Source of the DNA: Pseudomonas sp. DG56-2
GTDB taxonomy: Bacteria; Pseudomonadota; Gammaproteobacteria; Pseudomonadales; Pseudomonadaceae
Assembly: GCF_004803755.1 (NCBI RefSeq)
Contig: NZ_CP032311.1
Location: 2,682,501-2,746,500, forward strand
Direction of reading: 5' to 3'
DNA: 64,000 bases
Under the pieces are notes generated by a model that worked only from the letters and a program-made list of their open reading frames with translations, had not been told where the DNA came from and searched no databases. The first letter of the stretch is position 1. Each line of letters begins with the position of its first letter. Both the position numbers and the translations under genes were made by a program. This document shows positions 8,057-16,303 of the stretch, piece by piece.

Positions 8057-9241
8057 ATGCAGCATTCACAGGTTCTGGCGCAGATGGGGCTGGAGGTCGA
8101 AGACTATGGACAGCTTATCGGCAACCTCTACGACGGCGCATTGGACACCCGTCGCGTGGCCGAATCATTGCGTCAGCTGCAAGGGGTTTTCCAGGCCAAC
8201 ATCGTTACTTTGATCCTGCGAGCAGTGGAGGAGCCCTACTTGTCGCCGATGCTTGCCGTGGGCGATGTCAACGGTGCTGGCGAGATCCAGCACTATGCCT
8301 ATTACAGTAAATCCACGCCGTTCAACAGCCTGCCGCTGGATCAGGTGTTCACCATTGAAGACCTGATGAGCGAAAGCGAGTGGCTGGGTTCATCGTTCTA
8401 CCTGTTGTACTGCCAGCCATACGGTTGCCATCAGATGCTCGGTGCTGATATCAGCATGCCGGATGGCGGCAAGTTGCGTATTCGCATCAACCGCCGTCGT
8501 GACCAGCCGATGTTCAACGCAACTGAGCGCGCGCTGTGCGCCATGCTCGTGCCGCATTTGCGTCGTGCCCTGCACCTGCACGCATTGCTCGATCGCAGTG
8601 AGTCGTTGGGCAGCCTGTATTTCCAGGCCATCAGCCGGTTGTCGGTCGCCACCATCGTGCTCGATGAAAGTGCCAACGTGCTGCAATTGAACCCGGTGGC
8701 CCGCGAAATCCTCGACAGCAATGACGGCCTGAAGCTGGTGGGTGGACGGCTGGAGGCCACTTACCCCAGCGATAACCGTGAGTTGTCGCGGCTGGTGCGC
8801 GATGCGTTCCAGCGTGCGCGCCAGGGCAGCAATGACCCAGGCCATGCGGCTGCGTTGTCGGTTTCACGACCCTCCGGGCAGGTCAATCTGGGGGTAGTGG
8901 TGGAACTGATCCCGTTCCAGGACCGGGTCGAGGGTAAAGGCCAGCCAACCGTAGTGGTGTATGTACGCGATGCAGTGGGCAAGTCGCTGGTCAGCAATCT
9001 TGCTACTGCGCAGTTGTACAACCTGACCCCGGCTGAAAGTGCGCTGGCGTTGGAGTTGGCCAACGGCTTGTCGCTTGAGGAAGCCTCGGAGGCCCTGAAC
9101 ATTCGCCGCAACACGGCCCGGGCGCATTTGCGTGCGATCTTTTCCAAGACCGGGGTGCGGCGCCAGACCGAGCTGGTGCGCATTCTGCTCAACAGCGTGG
9201 TTGCCCTTGGGCCGCCGACGATGACGCGGGTAACGGGGTAA
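8057..9241 (+). CDS. LuxR-family transcriptional regulator
   Basis: A 394-residue protein ending in a GerE/LuxR helix-turn-helix (about residues 330-390: LTPAESALALELANGLSLEE, then NIRRNTARAHLRAIFSKTGV). The middle has a PAS-like stretch (VATIVLDESANVLQLNPVAREIL). It has no receiver or autoinducer domain. Length and layout recall TeiR of Comamonas, a LuxR-type regulator of steroid catabolism, though homology is not shown here. ATG 8057 is chosen because CCGGGGG precedes it; an in-frame ATG at 8027 lacks a ribosome site. Its position inside the island makes it the likely reader of the repeated CTAGTCCG motif. Confidence 0.85.
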   Translation: MQHSQVLAQMGLEVEDYGQLIGNLYDGALDTRRVAESLRQLQGVFQANIVTLILRAVEEPYLSPMLAVGDVNGAGEIQHYAYYSKSTPFNSLPLDQVFTIEDLMSESEWLGSSFYLLYCQPYGCHQMLGADISMPDGGKLRIRINRRRDQPMFNATERALCAMLVPHLRRALHLHALLDRSESLGSLYFQAISRLSVATIVLDESANVLQLNPVAREILDSNDGLKLVGGRLEATYPSDNRELSRLVRDAFQRARQGSNDPGHAAALSVSRPSGQVNLGVVVELIPFQDRVEGKGQPTVVVYVRDAVGKSLVSNLATAQLYNLTPAESALALELANGLSLEEASEALNIRRNTARAHLRAIFSKTGVRRQTELVRILLNSVVALGPPTMTRVTG

Positions 9242-9249
9242 AAAATGCG

Positions 9250-9273
9250 CTAGTCCGAGCAGACGATGCTCGG
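9250..9273 (+). promoter_or_regulatory. Region-A motif overlapping a hairpin, upstream of DUF1329 gene
   Basis: CTAGTCCGAGCAGACGATG (9250-9268) matches the consensus at 14 of 19 bases. CCGAGCA (9255-9261) and TGCTCGG (9267-9273) form a perfect 7-bp stem with a 5-nt loop, so the same bases may also act as a terminator for the LuxR gene that ends at 9241. The DUF1329 start is 62 bp beyond the motif. Confidence 0.45.
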
Positions 9274-9329
9274 GCTTTGTCGCGCTGTCGATACTGGGCC
9301 ACCGCCATCGGAAACCAAGGAGAACAACA

Positions 9330-10730
9330 ATGACCGAGCGTAATTCCTTCGCCCCCAAGGCACTGGCCGAGCGCCGCGCCTGGCTGCTACTCCTGCTGCT
9401 GGGGTGCGCCGCTGCGAGCCCTGTGTACGCCGCTCCCGAGGATGCCGTGCGGCTGGGCAGTGAGCTGACCTGTGTGGGCGCAGACAAGAGCGGCAACGCC
9501 GACGGCAGTATTCCGCCCTTCAGTGGGCAGTGGCTGGGGGTGCCGCCGCATGTCCAGTTCAAGGGCACCGGCAACCATCCGGTCGACCCCTATGCTGATG
9601 AGAAGCCGCTGTTCGTGATAACGGCAGAAAACCTTGGTCAGTACAACGACTACCTGTCTGACGGGCAGAAAGCCTTGTTCAAGTTGTATCCGACCAGCTA
9701 CAAGATCCCGGTCTATCCCACCCACCGCGACTTTCGCTTCGCCGACTCGGTTTGCGCGGCAACGCGCGAAAACGCCAACGTGGCGCGCCTGGTGGACGAT
9801 GGCGAAGGGGTCGTGGGCAAGACCGGTGGCACACCGTTTCCGGTGCCGCGCAGTGGCTTGGAGCTGCTGAAAAATGCCTCGACCTTTACCTTGCGCGCCT
9901 GGACCGAGGAATACGTGTCCGACAACGCCTATGTGCTCAAGGACGGCAATATCAACTGGGGCCGGGTGCACTCTCGCAACCTCGCGCCCGCGCTGCAGCC
10001 GGGCAAAATCGGCGAAACCGTGGGCAACTCATCGTTCTACCTCAACGAAACCCTGCTGCCACAGCGTGACAAAGGTGAAATCAATACCGGCACCGAGTTC
10101 TGGAACGACAAGACCGAGCCGCGTCAAAGCTGGCGCTACGATCCTGGTACCCGCCGGGTGCGTCAGTCGCCAGGCTACGGTTTCGACATGGCCTTCCCGG
10201 GCTCCGGCGGCTCGATCACGGTGGATGAAGTGCGGCTTTTCAACGGCTCCGGGCAGCGCTATGACTGGAAGATCGTCGGCAAACGCGAAATGTTCATCCC
10301 CTACAACACCTACCGTTTGCACGCAGCCAACCTCAAGTACGCCGACCTGCTGACACCAGGGCACATCAATCCTGATGCCATGCGCTACGAGCGCCATCGT
10401 GTCTGGGAGCTCGAGGGCACGCTGAAACCGGGTTATCGCCATCTGTACGGCAAGCGCAAGCTGTACATCGATGAAGACACCTGGTTCCCGATGCTGGCCG
10501 ATAACTACGACAACCGTGGCGAGCTGTGGCGCACCTCGATGGTCAACTATTTCTATGCCTATGAATCTCAAGTGCCGCAGGCCGGGGTTGGCCTTTATCA
10601 CGACCTCAACGCTGGCAGCTACCTGGCGTTCAACCTGATCAATGAACAGCGTAATGGTTACGTGCTCAATAAAGGCGGCTTCAGCCCGCGTGATTTCGGC
10701 CCGGAAGCGGCGCGCAGGGCAGGGCAGTAA
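9330..10730 (+). CDS. DUF1329 family exported protein (LolA/LolB-like fold family)
   Basis: A 466-residue exported protein. The N-terminus has a charged head, a Leu-rich core (residues 19-25) and either a lipobox-like LLGC or a type I site at VYA|AP, so lipidation is possible. Family landmarks include TPFPVPRSGLELLKN, YDWKIVGKREMFIPYNTYRL and ERHRVWELEGTLKPGYRH. DUF1329 proteins resemble outer-membrane lipoprotein sorting factors and usually accompany DUF1302 outer-membrane proteins in operons for hydrophobic compounds. AAGGAGAACAACA precedes the ATG. A paralogue is at 51904; a DUF1302 partner is absent from this island within the window. Confidence 0.87.
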   Translation: MTERNSFAPKALAERRAWLLLLLLGCAAASPVYAAPEDAVRLGSELTCVGADKSGNADGSIPPFSGQWLGVPPHVQFKGTGNHPVDPYADEKPLFVITAENLGQYNDYLSDGQKALFKLYPTSYKIPVYPTHRDFRFADSVCAATRENANVARLVDDGEGVVGKTGGTPFPVPRSGLELLKNASTFTLRAWTEEYVSDNAYVLKDGNINWGRVHSRNLAPALQPGKIGETVGNSSFYLNETLLPQRDKGEINTGTEFWNDKTEPRQSWRYDPGTRRVRQSPGYGFDMAFPGSGGSITVDEVRLFNGSGQRYDWKIVGKREMFIPYNTYRLHAANLKYADLLTPGHINPDAMRYERHRVWELEGTLKPGYRHLYGKRKLYIDEDTWFPMLADNYDNRGELWRTSMVNYFYAYESQVPQAGVGLYHDLNAGSYLAFNLINEQRNGYVLNKGGFSPRDFGPEAARRAGQ

Positions 10731-10745
10731 CGCCCGCTCATCGAT

Positions 10746-10764
10746 CTAGTCCGTTTGAACGATG
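10746..10764 (+). promoter_or_regulatory. Region-A motif upstream of Rieske oxygenase
   Basis: CTAGTCCGTTTGAACGATG, the best-conserved copy and used here as the reference. It starts 122 bp before the Rieske start codon and 15 bp after the DUF1329 stop. Confidence 0.58.
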
Positions 10765-10786
10765 AGCAGCCTGCGAAGGCTGCTCA
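10763..10786 (+). terminator. 10-bp perfect hairpin after DUF1329 gene
   Basis: TGAGCAGCCT (10763-10772) pairs with AGGCTGCTCA (10777-10786) around a GCGA tetraloop. It directly abuts the regulatory motif at 10746. It could end transcripts from the DUF1329 gene or form the 5' structure of the Rieske mRNA; no U-tract follows. Confidence 0.45.
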
Positions 10787-10867
10787 ATGATGTCGGGTAG
10801 GGGGCGAACCGGCTGAACGCCTGGGCCATGCTCGACCCGGAGTTTCCACCAGAGGAAGAATAAGAAC

Positions 10868-11908
10868 ATGACGAAACTCGCTGAACTCAGCATCGAAAAC
10901 AGCCAGCGCACCCATCGTTATGCGCGTGGCTGGCACTGCCTGGGCGATGCCGCCGACTACCGTGACGGCAAACTGCACACGCTGAACATCTTCGGCACCC
11001 GTCTGGTGGCGTTCGCCAACAGCCAGGGCGCAATCAGCATTCTCGATGCCCATTGCCCGCACATGGGCGCCGATCTGTCCCAGGGCACCATTGAAAACGA
11101 CACCGTGGTTTGCCCGTTCCACCACTGGAAGTACGACAGCAGCGGCAAATGCGTGGACATTCCCTACTGCAAGCGGATTCCCCCCAAGGCCAAGACGCGC
11201 AGCTGGTTGACCTGCGAAGAAAACAACCTGCTGTTCATCTGGAACAACCCGGAAGGCCGGCCGCCGAAAGAGGGCGTGGTGATACCGCACCTGGAGGAAA
11301 TGGACGACAGCGAGTGGATTCATGAGTGGAACATCGACACCATGCTCATCGAAACCAACCCGCGCGAACTGGTCGACAACCTGGTCGATGCTCAGCACTT
11401 CGGCCCTGTCCATGGCACCCCAACCAAATACTTCGCCAACGTCTTCGAAGGCCATATCGGCCGGCAGATTTTCCATGGCGACTCCGAGCGCCTCGGGGGC
11501 GACTTGATTGCGCCGTCAGCCTACTACGGCCCGGCTACGCACTTTACTCACCTGAGTTCGATGTTCGGAGAGGCGCGGGTACACGCCATTCTACTCAACA
11601 GCCACGTACCGGTATCGCCCGACAGTTTCCAACTGCGCTTTGGTTGCATGGTCAAGCGTGTGCCAGGCTGGAGCGAGGAGCAGAACCGCGAAGTGGCGCA
11701 GGCCTATGTCATGGGCAACCGCGCTTCGTTCTATCAGGACGTGGATATCTGGAAGCACAAGATTCGTATCGACAAACCGGTACTGGCTGAAAACGACGGT
11801 CCGGTTTACCAGTTGCGCGAGTGGTACGAGCAGTTTTTCACCGATGAAGACCTGGTGCCGGCAAGCATGGCCGAGCGTCGCGAGATTGTAACCGTCGACG
11901 AGCGTTGA
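10868..11908 (+). CDS. KshA-like Rieske non-haem iron oxygenase
   Basis: A 346-residue oxygenase subunit. The Rieske [2Fe-2S] ligands are C63-x-H65 (HCPHMGADL) and C82-x2-H85 (CPFHHWKYD). The mononuclear iron site has the N-x2-D-x2-H-x4-H pattern: N171, D174, H177 and H182. The C-terminal segment KHKIRIDKPVLAENDGPVYQ resembles 3-ketosteroid 9-alpha-hydroxylase (KshA) and cholesterol-7-desaturase relatives rather than ring-hydroxylating dioxygenases with separate small subunits. A reductase is needed but none is adjacent. Followed by a strong hairpin. Substrate could be a steroid, terpenoid or similar polycycle; that is inference. Confidence 0.87.
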   Translation: MTKLAELSIENSQRTHRYARGWHCLGDAADYRDGKLHTLNIFGTRLVAFANSQGAISILDAHCPHMGADLSQGTIENDTVVCPFHHWKYDSSGKCVDIPYCKRIPPKAKTRSWLTCEENNLLFIWNNPEGRPPKEGVVIPHLEEMDDSEWIHEWNIDTMLIETNPRELVDNLVDAQHFGPVHGTPTKYFANVFEGHIGRQIFHGDSERLGGDLIAPSAYYGPATHFTHLSSMFGEARVHAILLNSHVPVSPDSFQLRFGCMVKRVPGWSEEQNREVAQAYVMGNRASFYQDVDIWKHKIRIDKPVLAENDGPVYQLREWYEQFFTDEDLVPASMAERREIVTVDER

Positions 11909-11920
11909 ACGAGTAACGAC

Positions 11921-11945
11921 AACCGGCCCGGAAAACGGGCCGGTT
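11921..11945 (+). terminator. 10-bp perfect hairpin after Rieske gene
   Basis: AACCGGCCCG (11921-11930) pairs with CGGGCCGGTT (11936-11945) around GAAAA. It starts 13 nt after the Rieske stop. The U-tract is minimal (TT), so termination may be partial and allow read-through to the small gene at 11978. Confidence 0.6.
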
Positions 11946-11977
11946 AATCGCAGTTCACTGGTTGAGGAGAGCAGACA

Positions 11978-12151
11978 ATGAAAATAAAAAGCCTTCGAGC
12001 CTATGCAATACCGGTATTGACGTTGGCTGTCCTGGCCTACGCCGGTCTGGCTCCAGTACCACCCAAACCGGCTATTGTCGCGGCCTGCATTCAGTTCCCG
12101 GGATGCGTGGTACAGGTCGCCAGCTTTCAGAAGTTGCCAAGTTTGCGCTGA
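11978..12151 (+). CDS. 57-residue exported or membrane peptide with CxxxxxC
   Basis: ATG is preceded by GAGGAGAGCAGACA, an excellent ribosome site. The predicted peptide begins MKIKSLRAYAIPVLTLAVLA, a basic head followed by a hydrophobic core, then a Pro-rich turn (APVPPKP) and a tail with two cysteines in AACIQFPGCVV. It could be a signal peptide releasing a roughly 24-30-residue disulfide peptide, or a single-pass membrane peptide. It sits between the Rieske hairpin and the convergent HD-GYP gene. I do not recognise the family. Reality is supported by the start signal and composition, not by homology. Confidence 0.55.
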   Translation: MKIKSLRAYAIPVLTLAVLAYAGLAPVPPKPAIVAACIQFPGCVVQVASFQKLPSLR

Positions 12152-12192
12152 GCCTGGGCAACCCCCACTGCTGCTGATCGCTGTCGCGTTCG

Positions 12193-15063
12193 CTAAACAT
12201 CGTCTGTGGCGGCCAGATAAGGCTGGATATCCACCTCGTCGAGTTGGTCGCGGTGGAGGAATTTTTCGCCATACGTGCGGTACACGCCACTGGTGAGGAA
12301 CAAGCGGAACAGCTGTGCGTCGATATGCTGGTCGCGGGCCATGAAGCCTAGAATCTTTATTGACTCGGACAATGTCTTGGCGGGTTTGTAAGGGCGATCG
12401 GCGGCGCTCAGGGCCTCGAAAATGTCGGCAATCGCCATCACCCGTTCAGCAATGCTCATGTCGTCCCGGTTCAACCGACGTGGGTAGCCGCTGCCATCCA
12501 TCTTTTCATGGTGATTGCCGGCAATGGTTGGCACGCGCTTGAGATGACGGGGTAAGGGCAGCGTGTTGAGCATGATGATCGTCTGCACGATGTGCTCGTT
12601 GATTTTGAAACGCTCTTCCTCGGTCAGGGTGCCACGACGAATGCTCAGGTTGTACAGCTCGCCATAGTTGTAGGCTTGCGCCGGCAGGCGCATGTCGAAC
12701 CCCCAGATGTTGCGCGGATCGTGTTTGTCCACCGGTGGCTTGCGCTCACCCCAGGGCACGATGTGCTCGGGACGGTCGTCCAGCAGCTGTTCCGGTGCTG
12801 GCAAGCTAGAAAGCGGCGCTGATTTCAGCCGTTCGGCTTCATCACGAGAGACACCCAGGCGGTTATCGAAATGCCGCAGCCATTGGCGACTGCCGATTTG
12901 CTCGAGGCGTTGAATGTCTTCATCGCTCATGAACTCGCCACCGATGTTGGCGTTGGCAACGAAGGCAAACTCCTGCTGCAGCTCGGCCCTGCGGTTGTCG
13001 AGCGAGAGTTGCAGGCTTTGTTTATCACCGCCAGCGGCCAGGGCTTGCCAATAATCCAGCTCGGCGTCGCGCCAGAGTACTTCAAAGCGTGTGCGAATCT
13101 CGTGGATACGGTTGTACAAGGTTTCCAGCTTGGTGGCTTTATCGACCACGTACTCGGGGCTGGTGACCTTGCCGCAGTCATGGAGCCAGGCCGCGATCTT
13201 GAACTCGTAGCGCTCCAGTTCATTCATGTGAAACTGCGCATAAGGGCCGCTGCGAGCCGCGATAACCTCGTTCATGAGCATTTCTGCCAGTTGCGGCACA
13301 CGTTCGCAGTGACCGCCGGTGTAGGGGCTCTTGGCATCGGTGGCGTCGGCCAGAAGCTTGATGATGGCGTCGAGCAGGCGTTGCTGGTTTTCGATCAACT
13401 GGCGCGTTTCAATGGCCACCGCAGCGGCGCCTGAGGATTCCTCGACGAATCGGCGAAAGGCCTGGGGCACGCCACCGGGTTGTTGCTGCGCAGCGGCGAG
13501 TTGCAGTACCAGAATGCCCAGCAAACGCTCGCCGCGATCGTTCAGTACCACAGTCAGGTACTCAGCCTGGCTGCGCAGCGCCAGCGCCACGGCGGCGCTC
13601 AGGTCTTCCTGGCCATGCACACGCAAGCTCAGTTCAGGCGGATACTGATCGCCTCGGCAATGCGCTGCTAGGCGTAAATTGTCGGAGTCATCGTCAAGCA
13701 GATAGATCGCCCCTCCCTCGACAGCGGTGGCTTGCACCAATTGCCTGAGTACACCGTTGAGCATGTTATCCAGGTCGGTTTCGCGGCTGAGGGTGAGGTT
13801 GATCGCCTGGAAGTTGTTAATGGTGCGCGACATGTTGCCCAGCACATGGCTAAGTTCACTTACTTCGCTGATCTTCGACTTCACCCCTACGGCCTGGCTG
13901 AAATCAAAACTGTCCAGTGCACGTACTTGCCGGGTCAATGCGCGCAAAGGCTTACCGATGCGTCGCGCCAGCGCCCAGCCAACCAGTAGTAACAGGGCGA
14001 TCAACGCAGTCGCCCATGCGGCTTGCTTGATCAGCAGATGGCGCGCTTCGCCGAGCAGCTCGGACGCTGGGATCGCGATCAGCAAGCGCAGATCGTGTTG
14101 GGTAAAGGAAGACAGCGGGACTTGAAAACCGTACCAACGCTTGCCTGCGACCTGGAAAGGGCGCGCATCGACACCTTTGTAGTCGCTGGCGAACAACCAG
14201 TTAAGGCTTTCCTCCCCCAATTCGTGAAGGCGTGACAAGCGCAGTTGGTTACCGTCCTTGACGACCACGCGTTGCGGGTCTTGATAAATGATCACGCTGC
14301 CCGAACTGTCTACCACGGCCATTTCGGTGCCGGGGGTCATGCGCAAATCCTCGACCTCACCACCGAGGTCATTCACCGATGCATCCATGCCCAGCACGGT
14401 TGAACCGTCGATACTGCGCTGGGCCACGGTCAGGCCTATTTCGCGGGTGGTAAAGAACACATAGGGCTTGGTCAGCACCGAGCTTGACGTACCCATGCCT
14501 GCGATAAACCAGGAGCGTGTGCGTGGATCGAAGTGGTAGTCAGGTTTAACTGTAGTATCGAGCAGGGCCAGTTGCCGATCATAGAATCGCCACTCGCCGA
14601 CGAGCTGGCCCGCGTCGTCCAGGCTGATGCTCTGCACCAGATAGGAGGCACCTGGGGGCGCTTGCAGGTCTTGCTGGACTTGCTCGTTGCGCAGTTCCCG
14701 CACCAACAGGAACTCACCGTTTGGATAGCCCACATACACCGCGCTGAGCATCTTGTTGGTTTCCAGACTTGCTACCAGCAAAGGCAAACGCTCAAGGCGC
14801 TCTGGCAGCGTGCTGGCTTGTGAGATCGGGTCGTACGCCAGCAAGTGAATCGAACTGATCACCGGATCGATCAAGCGCTGGGCGCGCTCATTGATGGTCA
14901 GGCCAAGCTGGTGGGTGGCATTGGCCGAGGCCACCAGCGACGCCTGCTCTATACCCCGATAACCCTGGTAGGCGAGCACACTCCCCAATACCAGGGTACT
15001 CAACATGATTGCCAGGCCGATGAGCACCTGCAGGGGGAACCCGCGACTGTGGGGGCTGTTCAA
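12193..15063 (-). CDS. Cache-HAMP-GAF-HD-GYP cyclic-di-GMP phosphodiesterase
   Basis: A 956-residue membrane sensor. Transmembrane helix at about 11-32, periplasmic Cache-type sensor at 33-335, second helix at 346-366, HAMP at 367-420, GAF-like region at 430-555, then HD-GYP. The HD pair is H628-D629 (WLHDCGK) and HHEKMDGSGYP lies at 851-861, so the catalytic motifs are present but separated by some 220 residues instead of about 60. The start is a TTG at 15063: AAGGA lies 8 nt upstream and an in-frame stop lies just beyond, so no ATG is available. Predicted to hydrolyse c-di-GMP in response to an extracellular ligand. Confidence 0.88.
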   Translation of the reverse strand: MNSPHSRGFPLQVLIGLAIMLSTLVLGSVLAYQGYRGIEQASLVASANATHQLGLTINERAQRLIDPVISSIHLLAYDPISQASTLPERLERLPLLVASLETNKMLSAVYVGYPNGEFLLVRELRNEQVQQDLQAPPGASYLVQSISLDDAGQLVGEWRFYDRQLALLDTTVKPDYHFDPRTRSWFIAGMGTSSSVLTKPYVFFTTREIGLTVAQRSIDGSTVLGMDASVNDLGGEVEDLRMTPGTEMAVVDSSGSVIIYQDPQRVVVKDGNQLRLSRLHELGEESLNWLFASDYKGVDARPFQVAGKRWYGFQVPLSSFTQHDLRLLIAIPASELLGEARHLLIKQAAWATALIALLLLVGWALARRIGKPLRALTRQVRALDSFDFSQAVGVKSKISEVSELSHVLGNMSRTINNFQAINLTLSRETDLDNMLNGVLRQLVQATAVEGGAIYLLDDDSDNLRLAAHCRGDQYPPELSLRVHGQEDLSAAVALALRSQAEYLTVVLNDRGERLLGILVLQLAAAQQQPGGVPQAFRRFVEESSGAAAVAIETRQLIENQQRLLDAIIKLLADATDAKSPYTGGHCERVPQLAEMLMNEVIAARSGPYAQFHMNELERYEFKIAAWLHDCGKVTSPEYVVDKATKLETLYNRIHEIRTRFEVLWRDAELDYWQALAAGGDKQSLQLSLDNRRAELQQEFAFVANANIGGEFMSDEDIQRLEQIGSRQWLRHFDNRLGVSRDEAERLKSAPLSSLPAPEQLLDDRPEHIVPWGERKPPVDKHDPRNIWGFDMRLPAQAYNYGELYNLSIRRGTLTEEERFKINEHIVQTIIMLNTLPLPRHLKRVPTIAGNHHEKMDGSGYPRRLNRDDMSIAERVMAIADIFEALSAADRPYKPAKTLSESIKILGFMARDQHIDAQLFRLFLTSGVYRTYGEKFLHRDQLDEVDIQPYLAATDDV

Positions 15064-15322
15064 GGCTTTGATCCTTCATCGGCACGCGTTGGGGTATCTG
15101 CTGTTTATAGCTTGCCCGCCAAGGGGGCGGCTTGCGTACGTGAATGCTAGACCAGCTCCAGTACACACGCCAAAAGGCCTTTTCTGGCTGAAAATACTCA
15201 TTCAAATGCGATAAGCCGTGATTATTTCATCTTATATTCAAGATTTTTAAGCGGTATTTTATCGGGTCAGATACCATGTAAATACGTAGTACATACCACA
15301 ATACGAAATAGTAGGAGTACCC
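15064..15322. promoter_or_regulatory. Divergent promoter region of HD-GYP and KfrA-like genes
   Basis: The right half (about 15215-15310) is markedly AT-rich compared with its surroundings. It contains the centre ATGTA-N9-TACAT (15276-15294), with TACGTA inside the spacer, about 30 bp before the KfrA-like start. KfrA proteins are known to autoregulate from palindromic sites, so this is a candidate operator. No gene fits in this interval. Confidence 0.4.
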
Positions 15323-16303
15323 ATGGCCCGTGGCGGTATAAACAAGGCGGTAGTGCAAAAGGCCCGCCAGACATTGCTGGCCCGTGGTGTACACCCCAGT
15401 ATCGATGCGGTACGCATCGAACTCGGCAATACCGGCTCGAAAACCACGATTCACCGCTATTTGAAGGAGCTGGACAGCCAATACCCAGCGGCACCGGCCA
15501 GTACACCTGACCTGAGTGACGCACTGGCAAAGCTGGTCGAGCAATTGGCCGAGCAGCTGCGCGAGGAAGGGGAAGCGCGCATCGTGCAGGCGCAGGCTGC
15601 GTTCGAGAGTGAGCGAGAAAAACTCTTGGCCCAGGTGCAGATCAGCCAGCAGGCGCGGGTAGCGCTGCAACAGCAGCATCAGATCCAAGCAGCCGCCCTG
15701 GCGGCAGAGTCTGCCGAGCTGGCCACTACGCGCAGTACCTTGCAAACCGAACAGACCCGAAATGCCACGCTGAATCAATCAGTGGGAGAGTTGCAGCTGC
15801 GTCTGGCCGACAAGGACGAACAGATCGCCTCCCTTGAAGACAAGCACCAGCACGCTCGCGATGCGCTCGAGCACTACCGCAGTGCCAGCCGCGAACAACG
15901 CGAGCAGGAGCAGCGCCGGCATGAAGGGCAGGTGCAGCAGCTTCAAGTCGAGTTGCGCCAGTTGCAGCAGACGCTGATCGTCAAGCAGGACGAGTTGACA
16001 CGTTTGAACCGCGACAACGAAGGCCTGCTGGTACAGATCCGTACCCTCAAAGAGGGTCAGCGTACGCTCAAGACCCAGGCTGAACGGCGCCAGGCGCAGT
16101 TCCAGGGGCTGGAGATAAATCTGGCACAGCTCAATGGCTCGCGGGATGAACTTGAAAAACAGAATCAGAACCTGGCCCTGAGCCTGGCGGAGCGGGTCAC
16201 TGAACTGCGTCAGCAATTGCAATTGATCGGCAAGCTGGAGGCGCAGTTGCGTCAGGCCGAAAAGCTTGCCCAGCCAGTCAGCGCTGAAGATTCAAGCGCA
16301 TAG
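15323..16303 (+). CDS. KfrA-like DNA-binding coiled-coil protein
   Basis: A 326-residue protein. Residues 1-55 (GGINKAVVQKARQTLLARGV and VRIELGNTGSKTTIHRYLKE) match the KfrA_N plasmid-replication-region DNA-binding domain. Residues from about 70 to 315 are Gln/Glu/Leu-rich heptads typical of a long alpha-helical coiled coil. On plasmids KfrA assists partition and represses itself; chromosomal copies in Pseudomonas are uncharacterised. TAGGAGTACCC precedes the ATG. It is monocistronic and its last 26 bp overlap the convergent acetyltransferase gene. No other plasmid-maintenance gene is nearby. Confidence 0.83.
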   Translation: MARGGINKAVVQKARQTLLARGVHPSIDAVRIELGNTGSKTTIHRYLKELDSQYPAAPASTPDLSDALAKLVEQLAEQLREEGEARIVQAQAAFESEREKLLAQVQISQQARVALQQQHQIQAAALAAESAELATTRSTLQTEQTRNATLNQSVGELQLRLADKDEQIASLEDKHQHARDALEHYRSASREQREQEQRRHEGQVQQLQVELRQLQQTLIVKQDELTRLNRDNEGLLVQIRTLKEGQRTLKTQAERRQAQFQGLEINLAQLNGSRDELEKQNQNLALSLAERVTELRQQLQLIGKLEAQLRQAEKLAQPVSAEDSSA

